From Cytophagales bacterium Alg240-R148 (lineage in GTDB: Bacteria; Bacteroidota; Bacteroidia; Cytophagales; Cyclobacteriaceae), in NCBI GenBank assembly GCA_900537185.1, contig LS999826.1, positions 1,568,379-1,632,378 of the forward strand: a DNA stretch of 64,000 nucleotides, written 5' to 3'. A program made the position numbers and the translations under genes. This document shows, in pieces, positions 9,268-17,143 of this stretch; positions within the stretch are counted from its first letter, which is position 1; every line of letters begins with the position of its first letter. A model generated the notes under the pieces. That model did not search any database. It saw only the letters and a list, made by a program, of their open reading frames with translations, and was not told the origin of the DNA.

Positions 9268-11066
9268 TTAACATCCTCATTTTCCTCAATCGAGGTGTTT
9301 AGGTAGTTGTCCTGCGACTCACGATGAATCAGTCCTGATTTACAGAAGTCAGTGATATAGCCCTCTGCCGTTTTGTGAGGAATGCTCAAAGCTGCTGCCA
9401 CTTCAAGGTACTTTTGACGGTTGAAGTGTTTGGGTAGCTTATTCAAGAATTTCTCTTTCCTATTTAATCGAGTAGGTTTCTGAATGTCCTCTGGAAGTTC
9501 TCCAAATACTTTACTGGAATGCTTTACCAATACTTTTACCATTGCAAGCGAAGCTTGAAAGTCTCTTTCTTCACAAATCATCTTTGATGATGTTTCACCT
9601 GTTTCCATGATCCGCAAAGCGGAGAATATCATACAGAAACGATAGGCAATCAATCCTAATCTTCGGATGGTTGCCATATAGTCGATTCCCTGAATACTCA
9701 TGTACTTCTCTTGTATCTGACCAAAGAACTGATTGAATTGGTCTTGCTGGTCAGCGGTGAGAAAGAATTGAACATCCTGTCCAGCTTTCAACGAACTGTA
9801 AAGGCTAAAGAACTCATTACCTAACGCATCAAAATAGTCGTCTAATCCATTGGTAGTTTGCGAAGCAAATACATTCTTCCACACTGGCCGAACATTCATG
9901 TAATAGAATATGAAACGGCTGAATAAGCCGTTTTCTGCATTCGGGATTAATGCCGCTACTTGCTTGGGTGTACCTGACAAAACAGTAGAAAGGCAGGGGC
10001 TTTCAATGTCCACATATTCACGGTCTGTCCTGCGATAGTAGGAAATAGTCTCATGATGAAAGGCTTTTCTAAAGCCGTCACTATAGTTGCCGTAATCGCT
10101 CTTAAAAGCATGTGCAAGTGTGTCCCCCTCAGTTTCAAATATCAGTCCTTTACCATCACTATCACCCAATAATTGATAAGCTCCTGTGGAGCTATTATTG
10201 GCTGGGATAAAGAGCATCTTTTCGGGTGGCTTCTCGGGTTTCTCTATTCCTTCAACTTTTCCTTTGTTGGCGTTGTATTCAGCCAATTCAAGTTCGTAAT
10301 GTTGCTTGTGGAGTTTTGCTTGTTCCCGAAACTCTTTGTGTACTGGATTCACTAATTGGCGACAATGCACCAAACGACCTTTACCTGCGGATGCCTGGGC
10401 AGTAATGAACAGAAACAGGTTGGAATAGACACGCTTGCCGTCATAGATGCCTGACACTTTGGGTAAACAGGCACTAATAGCCACTAAGGAGCCAAGGAGT
10501 AGAATATCCCTTTCCTCATTGGAAGTGGCTATCTGTATTACCTTTTGCAAAAACTCAGGAAGTTCAGGAAACAAGGAATCAGGAAAGGTTGGCATTTGTT
10601 CCGGTTCTTTCTTGATTTCTGCCTCAGTATTGAGATTCTTGCTTTGATTCTCAGACCTGCTTGCAGGGCTGTAAGTCTGTCTTTCCTGCTTTGGTGTAGT
10701 CAATGGTATTCCTGCTTCCTTGGCATGATAGAAGAAGGTTTTCAGGGAAACTCCCTGACCTCTTGCCTTCATGCAATTATCAAACTGCTTGTCACATTCC
10801 TGTGTGGAATACTCAGGATGATATTGACTAACACGGTGAAACAGGTTTCTACCTGTCTCACCAAACTCGTCTGCAAAGGCAAAGCCTATGTTTACCCAAT
10901 CGCTGTAAGCGGAGGTGACATCTATGTGGCTGGCCTCAATGCCTTGAATGATTCGTTCAACTTCTTCGAGTTGTGTATTTGTAGTGTAATTGCTCTGCTC
11001 TGTAACTTTTACTTGTTGGTCAGGCTTGTCAAGCCATTCCAACGGATTGAATGTTTTTCGCTCCAT
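9249..11066 (-). CDS. PriCT-2 / DUF3987 mobile-element replication protein
   Basis: A 605-residue protein of a kind found on many Bacteroidota integrative elements. Residues about 35-120 look like a primase C-terminal type 2 domain (IQGIEASHIDVTSAYSDWVNIG). From about 160 onwards it matches the DUF3987 layout, a helicase-like ATPase region with a loop TAQASAGKGRL (222-232) at the place of a Walker A motif. The upstream gene begins its reading 3 bases before and carries the VirE-N-type part; together they resemble the two halves of a primase-helicase. The C-terminal about 90 residues look like a winged-helix tail. Role in element replication is inferred from family context only. Confidence 0.7.
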   Translation of the reverse strand: MERKTFNPLEWLDKPDQQVKVTEQSNYTTNTQLEEVERIIQGIEASHIDVTSAYSDWVNIGFAFADEFGETGRNLFHRVSQYHPEYSTQECDKQFDNCMKARGQGVSLKTFFYHAKEAGIPLTTPKQERQTYSPASRSENQSKNLNTEAEIKKEPEQMPTFPDSLFPELPEFLQKVIQIATSNEERDILLLGSLVAISACLPKVSGIYDGKRVYSNLFLFITAQASAGKGRLVHCRQLVNPVHKEFREQAKLHKQHYELELAEYNANKGKVEGIEKPEKPPEKMLFIPANNSSTGAYQLLGDSDGKGLIFETEGDTLAHAFKSDYGNYSDGFRKAFHHETISYYRRTDREYVDIESPCLSTVLSGTPKQVAALIPNAENGLFSRFIFYYMNVRPVWKNVFASQTTNGLDDYFDALGNEFFSLYSSLKAGQDVQFFLTADQQDQFNQFFGQIQEKYMSIQGIDYMATIRRLGLIAYRFCMIFSALRIMETGETSSKMICEERDFQASLAMVKVLVKHSSKVFGELPEDIQKPTRLNRKEKFLNKLPKHFNRQKYLEVAAALSIPHKTAEGYITDFCKSGLIHRESQDNYLNTSIEENEDVKDTKEN

Positions 11067-11069
11067 AAC

Positions 11070-11990
11070 CTATATGTATTTAGGGTTGATGAATATGTCT
11101 GTATCGTGTGGAAGGAAACATGCTCTTGAAATGTCCTTTCCTGATTGGTCTACTTCAATCTGGTAGGTGTGGGAAACGTAGTTTGCCACTGCCTTGAAAT
11201 AGACCTGATGTTTTGCCTCCGTCAAGTCTATTGGTATTACCCATTTTAACCCATCACCTGAAGGAGATACAAACAGTAGCTCCGTTTCAAAATAATGGTC
11301 ATTGAGTAATGATTGCTTGAGCTTTGGGATGTCCTCAATGTGGTCAAAATCGATTGTAAGCAAACCTGAATGTCTTTGGAGGTTTCCATCATTCCGCTTA
11401 GAGAATGAGCCGGAGAAGGTCACATAATCGAAGTTTTGAGCCTTGTACTTTCGGGCATCCTTTGGCTCTGAGATGTTGCGAAGTGTACTTGTACACGAAG
11501 CAAAATCATTGCCTTTGATGAGGTGGTACACCTCAATCAAAGAGACTTGGCGACTTGGCTTCACATTGGATACAGGCTTTTTGAAATAGCTAAAAACTGG
11601 CGGTGTAGGCTTTTGTATTTCAGGAATAGCAACCGCAGGTTGCGTTTCCTCTTGATGATAAAAACCTCTTTCCTTTCCAATTCTCAGGTATAGTTCTTCA
11701 TTGATCTTTTCAAGAAGGGCTTGCCCTTCGAGGCTGAAATGCAATGAAGCAAAATCAAAGACATTGCCTTGTGCAATGGCTTCTTCCGTATCGGTATGCG
11801 TAGCGATACCGTCAACTACTTTTACCATCAATGTGGGCTTGTCCGCATTGAATGGATTCTTAGCAGGTTTGCAGTCCCGTCCCGAAAGGGATAGGACTGT
11901 TTCACCCTGATAGTAGTGGCGTAACACATGGGCATAGATATTCAAGCCGTAATGTGTCTTTCTCAAAATGGCTTCTCTACTGATCTCCAT
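11070..11990 (-). CDS. VirE-N / BT4734-like protein of mobile islands
   Basis: A 306-residue protein when started at the ATG at 11990; an upstream in-frame ATG at 12095 would run far into the preceding HTH gene and is less likely. The second half (about 145-300) has the BT4734/VirE-N pattern with TFSGSFSKRN, LLTIDFDHI and FVSPSGDGLKWVIPID, which resembles an archaeo-eukaryotic-type primase core with the acidic pair in DFD. The first part holds a short CHC2-like or linker region. It lies 3 bases upstream of the DUF3987 gene and probably works with it in replication of the island. Confidence 0.7.
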   Translation of the reverse strand: MEISREAILRKTHYGLNIYAHVLRHYYQGETVLSLSGRDCKPAKNPFNADKPTLMVKVVDGIATHTDTEEAIAQGNVFDFASLHFSLEGQALLEKINEELYLRIGKERGFYHQEETQPAVAIPEIQKPTPPVFSYFKKPVSNVKPSRQVSLIEVYHLIKGNDFASCTSTLRNISEPKDARKYKAQNFDYVTFSGSFSKRNDGNLQRHSGLLTIDFDHIEDIPKLKQSLLNDHYFETELLFVSPSGDGLKWVIPIDLTEAKHQVYFKAVANYVSHTYQIEVDQSGKDISRACFLPHDTDIFINPKYI

Positions 11991-12273
11991 AATGCTTTGA
12001 TTTTGAAGGTGAGTAGTTGGATTCCAGTAAAGCTTCCATATCAGAAACTTTGTAATAGAACTTGCCATTGATTCGGCTGTAGGGAAGAACCCCACTATCC
12101 CGAAGGGATTGAAGGGTTCTTTTGCTAATATGCAGCGTTTGCATCACTACCTGTCCGTCAATCCATTCATCACTGAATTGCTCCAATCGTGACTTATGGA
12201 AATTGAGGAGGTAGGCTTTGATTGTTTTGATGTCCTGTGCAAGTGTCAGGAGCATATCGAATACCTCTGTCAT
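11977..12273 (-). CDS. Small helix-turn-helix protein, excisionase-like
   Basis: A 98-residue protein started at the ATG at 12273, which overlaps the stop of the upstream HTH gene as ATGA. A longer reading to 12477 only covers that gene in another frame. A MerR/excisionase-type helix-turn-helix lies around 48-85 (VMQTLHISKRTLQSLRDSG), with the usual SRINGKFYYKVSDMEALL end. Such DNA-binding proteins steer excision or transcription of the element. It overlaps the next gene by 14 bases. Confidence 0.75.
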   Translation of the reverse strand: MTEVFDMLLTLAQDIKTIKAYLLNFHKSRLEQFSDEWIDGQVVMQTLHISKRTLQSLRDSGVLPYSRINGKFYYKVSDMEALLESNYSPSKSKHYGDQ

Positions 12274-12569
12274 AGCTTTACCCTCCCTTTCTTGATTAGG
12301 TAATCCGCAGCTCTGCGGTCTATTTCTTCCTGAGTAGAATTGCGGTTGCGAAGCAACCAGCTTTCTAACTCCGTTCTCTTGAAATAGAGCTTCTTTCCGT
12401 TTGGCTTGTAGTGTGGAATATTGCCTCCACTTGTCAACTTGTACAAGTGTGACTGTGAAAGCTCCAAGTACTGGCAAGCCTCATTGAAGTTTAAAACTTC
12501 TTTCGTGTAAATCCCCTGGCTCTCAATTAGGCGTTGGAGATTTTCAAGACGTTCAATTATTTCGTCCAT
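12270..12569 (-). CDS. Helix-turn-helix excisionase-family protein
   Basis: A 99-residue protein with a MerR-like helix-turn-helix around 26-72 (LNFNEACQYLELSQSHLYKL, then KPNGKKLYFKRTELESWL), the pattern of HTH_17 excisionase proteins in Bacteroidota islands. It is the first gene of the HTH-HTH-VirE-DUF3987 unit and overlaps the next by 4 bases. It may regulate that unit or aid excision. Its own promoter would lie in 12570-12800. Confidence 0.8.
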   Translation of the reverse strand: MDEIIERLENLQRLIESQGIYTKEVLNFNEACQYLELSQSHLYKLTSGGNIPHYKPNGKKLYFKRTELESWLLRNRNSTQEEIDRRAADYLIKKGRVKL

Positions 12570-12800
12570 CTTAAATCGTATTAAGAATTAATGAATGGAC
12601 TCTTGGCCAAAAGTCATATCCGATTGTCGAATACGATGCTAAAGTATGAGGCTAAAAGGGGCGTTATGAGGCTCTAAAGCATGGTGCAGTGTAGAGTGCA
12701 GAGTGCAGAGTGGGCTGTAAAAATTGATAGACCACTTTTAAGGAAAAAGAGGACTAAACAAAAACAGAAAAAAGATAAAAGGAGTATAGTGCAGAGTGGC
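12570..12800. other. Intergenic stretch with short GCAGAGTG repeats
   Basis: No coding signal. It holds iterated copies of GTGCAGAGTG-like units near 12680-12712 and one more near 12788-12798. It must contain the promoter of the HTH-VirE-DUF3987 unit, but no convincing TAnnTTTG element was picked out. Confidence 0.4.
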
Positions 12801-13817
12801 TTATTTCAGCAGTTCAACAATCTTATCAATTTTATCACCCGTTGAAGCAGGTCGCTTCTGAGACCTAAATTTTGATCTATCAAATGGATTGCCGTTTGAG
12901 TCGATAAAACATAGGCAAGTAACTTCCCAGTTCTGTTGTTTTAGGTATTCTACCAGTTTCAGATCATTGTGCAGGAGCTTAATGAAATAGAATAGTTCAC
13001 TGATATTCCCCGTCCATTCAATAGGTGTTTTGATTTCACCTCCTGAGAACACCTTTTTGAAATTAAGTTGCGTGGTGGATTTGCTAATGAAATGATTGAG
13101 CTTTAGGCTATCCCATAAATCGATCAATTTATCTGGGTTGGTGTTTAACTGCTTGTAGGTAAATGAATGAAATGAATTTGCCGCTGCTGCGGTTTCTGTT
13201 TTGGCTGCTGGTAATGGTTTGGATTCAACTTCAATTACTTGAACTGGTTTCAAGAAATGTTTGTCCGGGACAGGTTCTAAAAGTAGTTGGCTGTAAAAGT
13301 CCTCCAGTATGAATTGATCTTCTATCCAAGTGCTGAAAGCATTTTGGATTTCTAAGTAAAGCTGCATGTATGCAAGCTTTAGAAGCTGTAAGATGAATGT
13401 GTTTGCCTTGTGAGTTTGGTCTAATTCAAAGGATGTTTTTTTAGGATCTATGTACGTCAGTGCATAGTCCTTTTCTTTAATGAGCTTACCAAGGTCTTTT
13501 AAACGTGTTTTAATCCGCTTGTTAAGTGTGTCTTCAAGCCAATACTTGATTAAGTTTTCGTTGTTGTCCTCCTTGATCAGCTCGACAAGCCTGACACATT
13601 CTGATTTGACATTATTCAATATTAGTTTGGAATAGTACTTTGTTTTGTGATCGAATGGCCTGTGAAAGCTGATTTCATATTTGAATTGAAAATCTGTGGA
13701 GGCTTCCTTTACGCTACTGAGTTTGGAAGCATACTTTTGATCAAGGCTGTTTTTTCCTAACCAAGGGCGAAGCTCTTGGTACAGGATGTCGTCAAGTAAT
13801 TTGGTTTGATTGCTCAT
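12801..13817 (-). CDS. RteC-like protein next to the integrase
   Basis: A 338-residue soluble protein. The C-terminal part (IEWTGNISELFYFIKLLH) resembles the WTG-x-x-x-x-L segment near the end of RteC, the regulator of excision in Bacteroides conjugative transposons, and the final FDRSKFRSQKRP fits that end too. The N-terminal 200 residues are charged and helical and are not recognised. It overlaps the integrase gene by 4 bases (ATGA), so it is co-expressed with the recombination genes. The family assignment is tentative; it may simply be an uncharacterised island protein. Confidence 0.5.
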   Translation of the reverse strand: MSNQTKLLDDILYQELRPWLGKNSLDQKYASKLSSVKEASTDFQFKYEISFHRPFDHKTKYYSKLILNNVKSECVRLVELIKEDNNENLIKYWLEDTLNKRIKTRLKDLGKLIKEKDYALTYIDPKKTSFELDQTHKANTFILQLLKLAYMQLYLEIQNAFSTWIEDQFILEDFYSQLLLEPVPDKHFLKPVQVIEVESKPLPAAKTETAAAANSFHSFTYKQLNTNPDKLIDLWDSLKLNHFISKSTTQLNFKKVFSGGEIKTPIEWTGNISELFYFIKLLHNDLKLVEYLKQQNWEVTCLCFIDSNGNPFDRSKFRSQKRPASTGDKIDKIVELLK

Positions 13818-14908
13818 AGGTCAAGTTTGATTTTGTTGGCTGCTTCCTGTTTCTTTTCATCTATGATTTTGGCATAGACTTGGGTGGTCTTCAATTCCTT
13901 ATGGCCTAAGAGCTTTGAGACTGTGTAAATATCAGTTCCTGCCGTAAGCTGCAAAGTGGCATAGGTATGACGGGCACAATGGAAAGTGATGGTTTTGGAG
14001 ATACCAGCTTTCATCATCCATTGTTGCAATTTCAGGTTATGCCATGCAGAGTATTTCAATCCTTTGAATACTCGCTCTTCTGGAGCTTGCCTTTCACCGA
14101 GCAAGCCAAAGGCTTGTTCTGAAATAGGGAGGGTTTCTGCTCCCTTGGTTTTCTTTTGTCTGAATCGGATGTAATACCCGTTATCATTTGAGTGCTGCAC
14201 CTCTGACCAGAGTAGCTTATTAATGTCTGACCACCGCAAACCAGTAAGGCATGAAAATATGAATGCCGTTTTCATCTGAGGTATTTCACATTCCGTATTG
14301 GCTGCTGCTTGCAGTTCCTCCAAAGTCAGAAATTCTCTTTCAGGTTCACCTTGTTTAAAGGCGTCAACTCCTTCACTTGGGTTGGTAGGTAGAATACCGT
14401 CTTTCACTGCTTGCTTTAAAGCTGCTCGCAGCTTGTTAAAGTAGGAGTACTTAGAATTTTGAGATAGTTTCTGGTCACCATGTGCAATAGCCTTCTTATC
14501 AAGGTAGTATTTGAAATCCTGAATAAACTGTCGGTCAATATCTGAGAAGGATACCTCATAGGAACAGAAAGCCTTTAGATGTTTCAGCATACTTGTCCAA
14601 TTGCCGTAATTGCCTGGACTGTCTTGTCTCTGGTTGGCAAGTAGCTCAATATATGCAAGGAAGCTGCCTTTTAATTTCTCATTGTCTCGGAATCCATAAA
14701 CACCGTTTTGGATTTCGATTTGTCGCTGTGCTCTAATAGTCTCGGCTAATTGGAGTGTCTTTTTATTGACTTCCTTTTCCTCCTTAGTCTTTGCAATAGG
14801 AGAAAGGTATAATTTGAGGTATTCGGTTTTCCTTTTCCCTTTGTGGTAGTAGTCGAGGTATAGACTGGTCTTGCCACCTTGATTACGTTTTCTTAGTGTT
14901 ACTTTCAT
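13814..14908 (-). CDS. Tyrosine recombinase (integrase) of the island
   Basis: A 364-residue site-specific recombinase. The arm-type and SAM-like DNA-binding domains fill about 1-180. The catalytic domain shows R225 (TGLRWSD), H310-x-x-R313 (HCARHTYAT), H336 ([10 protein letters not shown]) and the nucleophile Y345 (QVYAKI), so all key residues are present. It is most like the Bacteroidota phage-integrase SAM-like group of integrative elements. It overlaps both neighbours by 4 bases. With mnmE 600 bases away and no other integrase nearby, it is the enzyme that put the island at the mnmE end. Confidence 0.93.
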   Translation of the reverse strand: MKVTLRKRNQGGKTSLYLDYYHKGKRKTEYLKLYLSPIAKTKEEKEVNKKTLQLAETIRAQRQIEIQNGVYGFRDNEKLKGSFLAYIELLANQRQDSPGNYGNWTSMLKHLKAFCSYEVSFSDIDRQFIQDFKYYLDKKAIAHGDQKLSQNSKYSYFNKLRAALKQAVKDGILPTNPSEGVDAFKQGEPEREFLTLEELQAAANTECEIPQMKTAFIFSCLTGLRWSDINKLLWSEVQHSNDNGYYIRFRQKKTKGAETLPISEQAFGLLGERQAPEERVFKGLKYSAWHNLKLQQWMMKAGISKTITFHCARHTYATLQLTAGTDIYTVSKLLGHKELKTTQVYAKIIDEKKQEAANKIKLDL

Positions 14909-15258
14909 GCCTGAAACAGTTTTTCGATTTCTTCTCTCTTGATAATGGTTCGGCTCCCAATTTTTGCAGCTTGTATTTTTCCGTTCTTTATTTGACGGTA
15001 CAGGGTCATTCTACTTGCTCCTAGTAGTTTGCAGGTTTCGGCAATACTTAGAAAGTCTTTGTCTCTGACTTGCTCCTGATTGTATTCTTGTTTCTGTACC
15101 GCAGTAGGGGCAATCTCCTGTACCTTCTGATCTCTCTTGCGTTTCTTGTAGGCACGCTTAGCACAGTTATCACCACAGAATTTGGTCACAGTAGTCTTGG
15201 CGATAAACTCAGTACCGCAATGCTGACAGATTTTGGGAACTCGAATGTTGCTGCTCAT
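14905..15258 (-). CDS. Zinc-finger plus HTH protein, probable excisionase
   Basis: Read from the ATG at 15258 it has 117 residues; an upstream in-frame ATG at 15342 is possible but would read through a pair of repeats that look regulatory. Residues 11-32 hold a zinc-binding CxxC...C...C set (C11, C14, C28, C32), as in small zinc-ribbon proteins. A MerR/excisionase-type helix-turn-helix follows near 68-115 ([20 protein letters not shown], then [15 protein letters not shown]). It is first in the recombination operon and overlaps the integrase by 4 bases. A direction factor for excision is the likely job. Confidence 0.75.
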   Translation of the reverse strand: MSSNIRVPKICQHCGTEFIAKTTVTKFCGDNCAKRAYKKRKRDQKVQEIAPTAVQKQEYNQEQVRDKDFLSIAETCKLLGASRMTLYRQIKNGKIQAAKIGSRTIIKREEIEKLFQA

Positions 15259-15283
15259 GGTGTTTCCTTTTTCGGCTTGTTTC

Positions 15284-15317
15284 TGTATCAGAGTGTACCC
15301 CTTTGTATCAGGATGTA
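15284..15317. promoter_or_regulatory. Tandem 14-mer repeats upstream of the excisionase-like gene
   Basis: TGTATCAGAGTGTA (15284-15297) and TGTATCAGGATGTA (15304-15317) agree at 12 of 14 positions with a 20-base period, that is two turns of the helix. A weaker related TATGTAACA follows. Placement just before the excisionase-like start suggests binding sites for that protein. Confidence 0.45.
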
Positions 15318-15356
15318 TCTCTATGTAACATAATCTCGCCACTATCTTAAAAATCT

Positions 15357-15432
15357 GTTGCTAACAACAAATATTGAATGGTCAGCAACAAATTAGTAAC
15401 GAAAGATAGGAAAAAATAGGAAAATTAGCAAC
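15357..15432. repeat. Three AGCAAC-type sites between island and mnmE
   Basis: GTTGCT at 15357 and AGCAAC at 15384 and 15427 form one inverted and two direct copies within 76 bases of the attachment core, mostly in AGCAACAA context. Their place between integrase operon and core suits integrase arm-type sites, but the motif is short. Confidence 0.35.
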
Positions 15433-15500
15433 AAGTAAAGGAAGTATAAACAGCCTAAATGATAGTAAAAGAAGGGTTTAGCGTATCAAGGGAAATGTAA

Positions 15501-15518
15501 TTACTTCCCAATACAAAA
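15501..15518. other. Probable attachment core at the mnmE 3' end
   Basis: The last 18 bases of mnmE encode FCIGK and the stop. This segment codes for the invariant CIGK end of MnmE and is known as the target of other tyrosine-recombinase islands such as the SGI1 group. The integrase operon begins about 240 bases away with nothing else between. Confidence 0.55.
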
Positions 15519-16880
15519 CTTACTAAAGATATTCGCCAGTAAATCGTCGGTAGTAATTTCTCCAGTAATCTCTCCGAGATAATGCAAAGACTGCCTAATG
15601 TCCATGGCCAGAAAATCTCCGGTTACATTGTTAGACAAACCAATCAATACGGCCTCCAAGGCCTCCTTGGTTTTAAACAGGTTTTCGTAATGCCGTATGT
15701 TGGTCACGATGGTGCCGGAGGTATTCAGATCTCCCAAATTGGCTTTTTCCAACACCTTGTCTTTTAGCAGTTCCAAATTCAACCCTTTTTTGGCCGAAAT
15801 CAGTACAAAAGCGGCATTGGCTTCCAACTGTGTTACCAAGGCTTCATCTGCTAAGTCAATTTTATTGCCAATGGCCAAAAATGGAATGCCCTGGTTTTCT
15901 AGTTTGTTTACCTCTCTTAGAATGTCGGTAATATTGTCTTCCACGAGGTCAAACAAATAAAGGATCAAGGCAGCTTCCTTCATTTTTGCTTGGGTGCGTT
16001 CTACGCCCATGGCTTCGATGGTGTCTTGGGTCTCGCGCAAGCCGGCAGTGTCAATGAACCTGAAAATTACGCCGCCCAAGTTGAGTTCGTCCTCGATAAA
16101 ATCTCGGGTGGTGCCGGCAATGTCGGAAACGATGGCCTTTTCTTCATTGAGTAGGGCGTTCAATAGGGTAGACTTACCTGCATTGGGTTTGCCTGCAATT
16201 ACGGTAGGCACCCCGTTTTTGATTACATTGCCCAAGTCAAAGCTGTTGATGAGCACCCCTATTACTTTTTTAAGGGCATCCACCAATTGTTTTAAATCGT
16301 CCCGGTCGGCAAACTCTACATCTTCTTCGCCAAAATCCAATTCCAGTTCAATCATGGAAGCAAAATGGATGAGTTTTTCTCTTAGCTCTGATATTTCATT
16401 GGAAAACCCACCGCGCATTTGGTTGATGGCCGCTTGGTGGGAGGCATCAGAATCTGCCAATATCATGTCGGCAACGGCTTCGGCTTGTGCCAAATCAAAT
16501 TGCCCATTTAAAAAGGCCCTTTTGGTAAATTCTCCTGGCAGTGCATGGCGGGCACCAGTTCTTATCAAAAGCTGGATTACCTTTCTTGCAATGTAAGGCG
16601 AACCATGGGTGCTAATTTCTACTACATTTTCTTTGGTAAAAGACTTGGGCCCTTTAAAAATAGTAACCAAAACTTCGTCCAAGACCTGCGCGCCATCTCG
16701 AATAGTACCAAAATGAGCGGTATGTGTGGCTTGTTTGCTCAGGTCTTTTCCTTTAAAAACCTTGTTTACAATAGAGATAGCATCCAACCCCGAAATTCTA
16801 ATAACGGCAATGGCTCCTACTCCGTTGGGAGTGGCCAATGCAACTATGCTGTCGTCTATGCCCTGATGTATTCCTGCCAT
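15501..16880 (-). CDS. mnmE: tRNA uridine-5-carboxymethylaminomethyl GTPase MnmE
   Basis: With MnmG this GTPase modifies the wobble uridine (position 34) of several tRNAs. The 459 residues cover the N-terminal tetrahydrofolate-binding domain (about 1-125), a helical domain, and an inserted Ras-like G domain with GKPNAGKSTLL (P-loop, about 229-239), the DIAGTTRD switch, DTAG and NKID. The C-terminal CIGK with the catalytic cysteine is intact, so island insertion kept the gene whole. The start ATG at 16880 lies 20 bases after a TACCTTTG element (16900-16907, minus strand), which fits a Bacteroidetes promoter. Confidence 0.97.
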   Translation of the reverse strand: MAGIHQGIDDSIVALATPNGVGAIAVIRISGLDAISIVNKVFKGKDLSKQATHTAHFGTIRDGAQVLDEVLVTIFKGPKSFTKENVVEISTHGSPYIARKVIQLLIRTGARHALPGEFTKRAFLNGQFDLAQAEAVADMILADSDASHQAAINQMRGGFSNEISELREKLIHFASMIELELDFGEEDVEFADRDDLKQLVDALKKVIGVLINSFDLGNVIKNGVPTVIAGKPNAGKSTLLNALLNEEKAIVSDIAGTTRDFIEDELNLGGVIFRFIDTAGLRETQDTIEAMGVERTQAKMKEAALILYLFDLVEDNITDILREVNKLENQGIPFLAIGNKIDLADEALVTQLEANAAFVLISAKKGLNLELLKDKVLEKANLGDLNTSGTIVTNIRHYENLFKTKEALEAVLIGLSNNVTGDFLAMDIRQSLHYLGEITGEITTDDLLANIFSKFCIGK

Positions 16881-16899
16881 GTGTTCTTTGCGCTTTCGG

Positions 16900-16907
16900 C
16901 AAAGGTA
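16900..16907 (-). promoter_or_regulatory. -7 element of the mnmE promoter
   Basis: TACCTTTG on the minus strand matches the Bacteroidetes -7 consensus TAnnTTTG exactly and ends 20 bases before the mnmE ATG. No TTG is seen at the usual -33 spacing. Confidence 0.55.
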
Positions 16908-17049
16908 AATAAATGTTTTGAAAAATAGTGCTTGATTGCAATTAACCCAGTACCCAATTGATTACCAGAGTCTATGGTTGTTTTTACCTACACCGAACAC
17001 CAAATAATGGCGTTGAAGCCGTACAAGTTCGTTTTTTAACTTCTTCAAT

Positions 17050-17067
17050 AAAACGTATAAACGTTTT
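17050..17067. promoter_or_regulatory. Perfect palindrome before the M48 peptidase gene
   Basis: AAAACGT and ACGTTTT are 7-base perfect arms around ATAA, 77 bases upstream of the M48 gene and between divergent genes. It may be a regulator site; the regulator is unknown. Confidence 0.35.
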
Positions 17068-17143
17068 AGGATAAGTTGTTTTTATAAGAAGTATTCAACT
17101 TATTTGAGACTTATTTTATTTTTAATTGGCTTAATCTTTTATT

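Larger units (their letters stand above)
1..15518. mobile_element. Right end of an integrative island inserted at the 3' end of mnmE
   Basis: All genes from 1 to 15258 are on the minus strand and are typical of mobile islands: recombinase, excisionase-like HTH proteins, an RteC-like gene, replication-type proteins and a restriction-modification cargo. The recombinase cluster abuts the end of mnmE, a housekeeping gene, so the junction is probably the last bases of mnmE at 15501-15518. The other end lies to the left of the window, so the full length and any conjugation genes cannot be seen. The boundary is inferred from gene content and known use of mnmE 3' ends as integration sites by other islands. 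No second copy of the core was found inside the window. Confidence 0.75.

Noticed and set aside
10545-11129. Long plus-strand reading frame opposite the DUF3987 and VirE-N genes
   Set aside because: It is antisense to two well-supported genes and its protein has no domain features.
15994-16596. 200-codon plus-strand frame within mnmE
   Set aside because: It is a mirror of the MnmE reading frame, rich in serine and without any family pattern.
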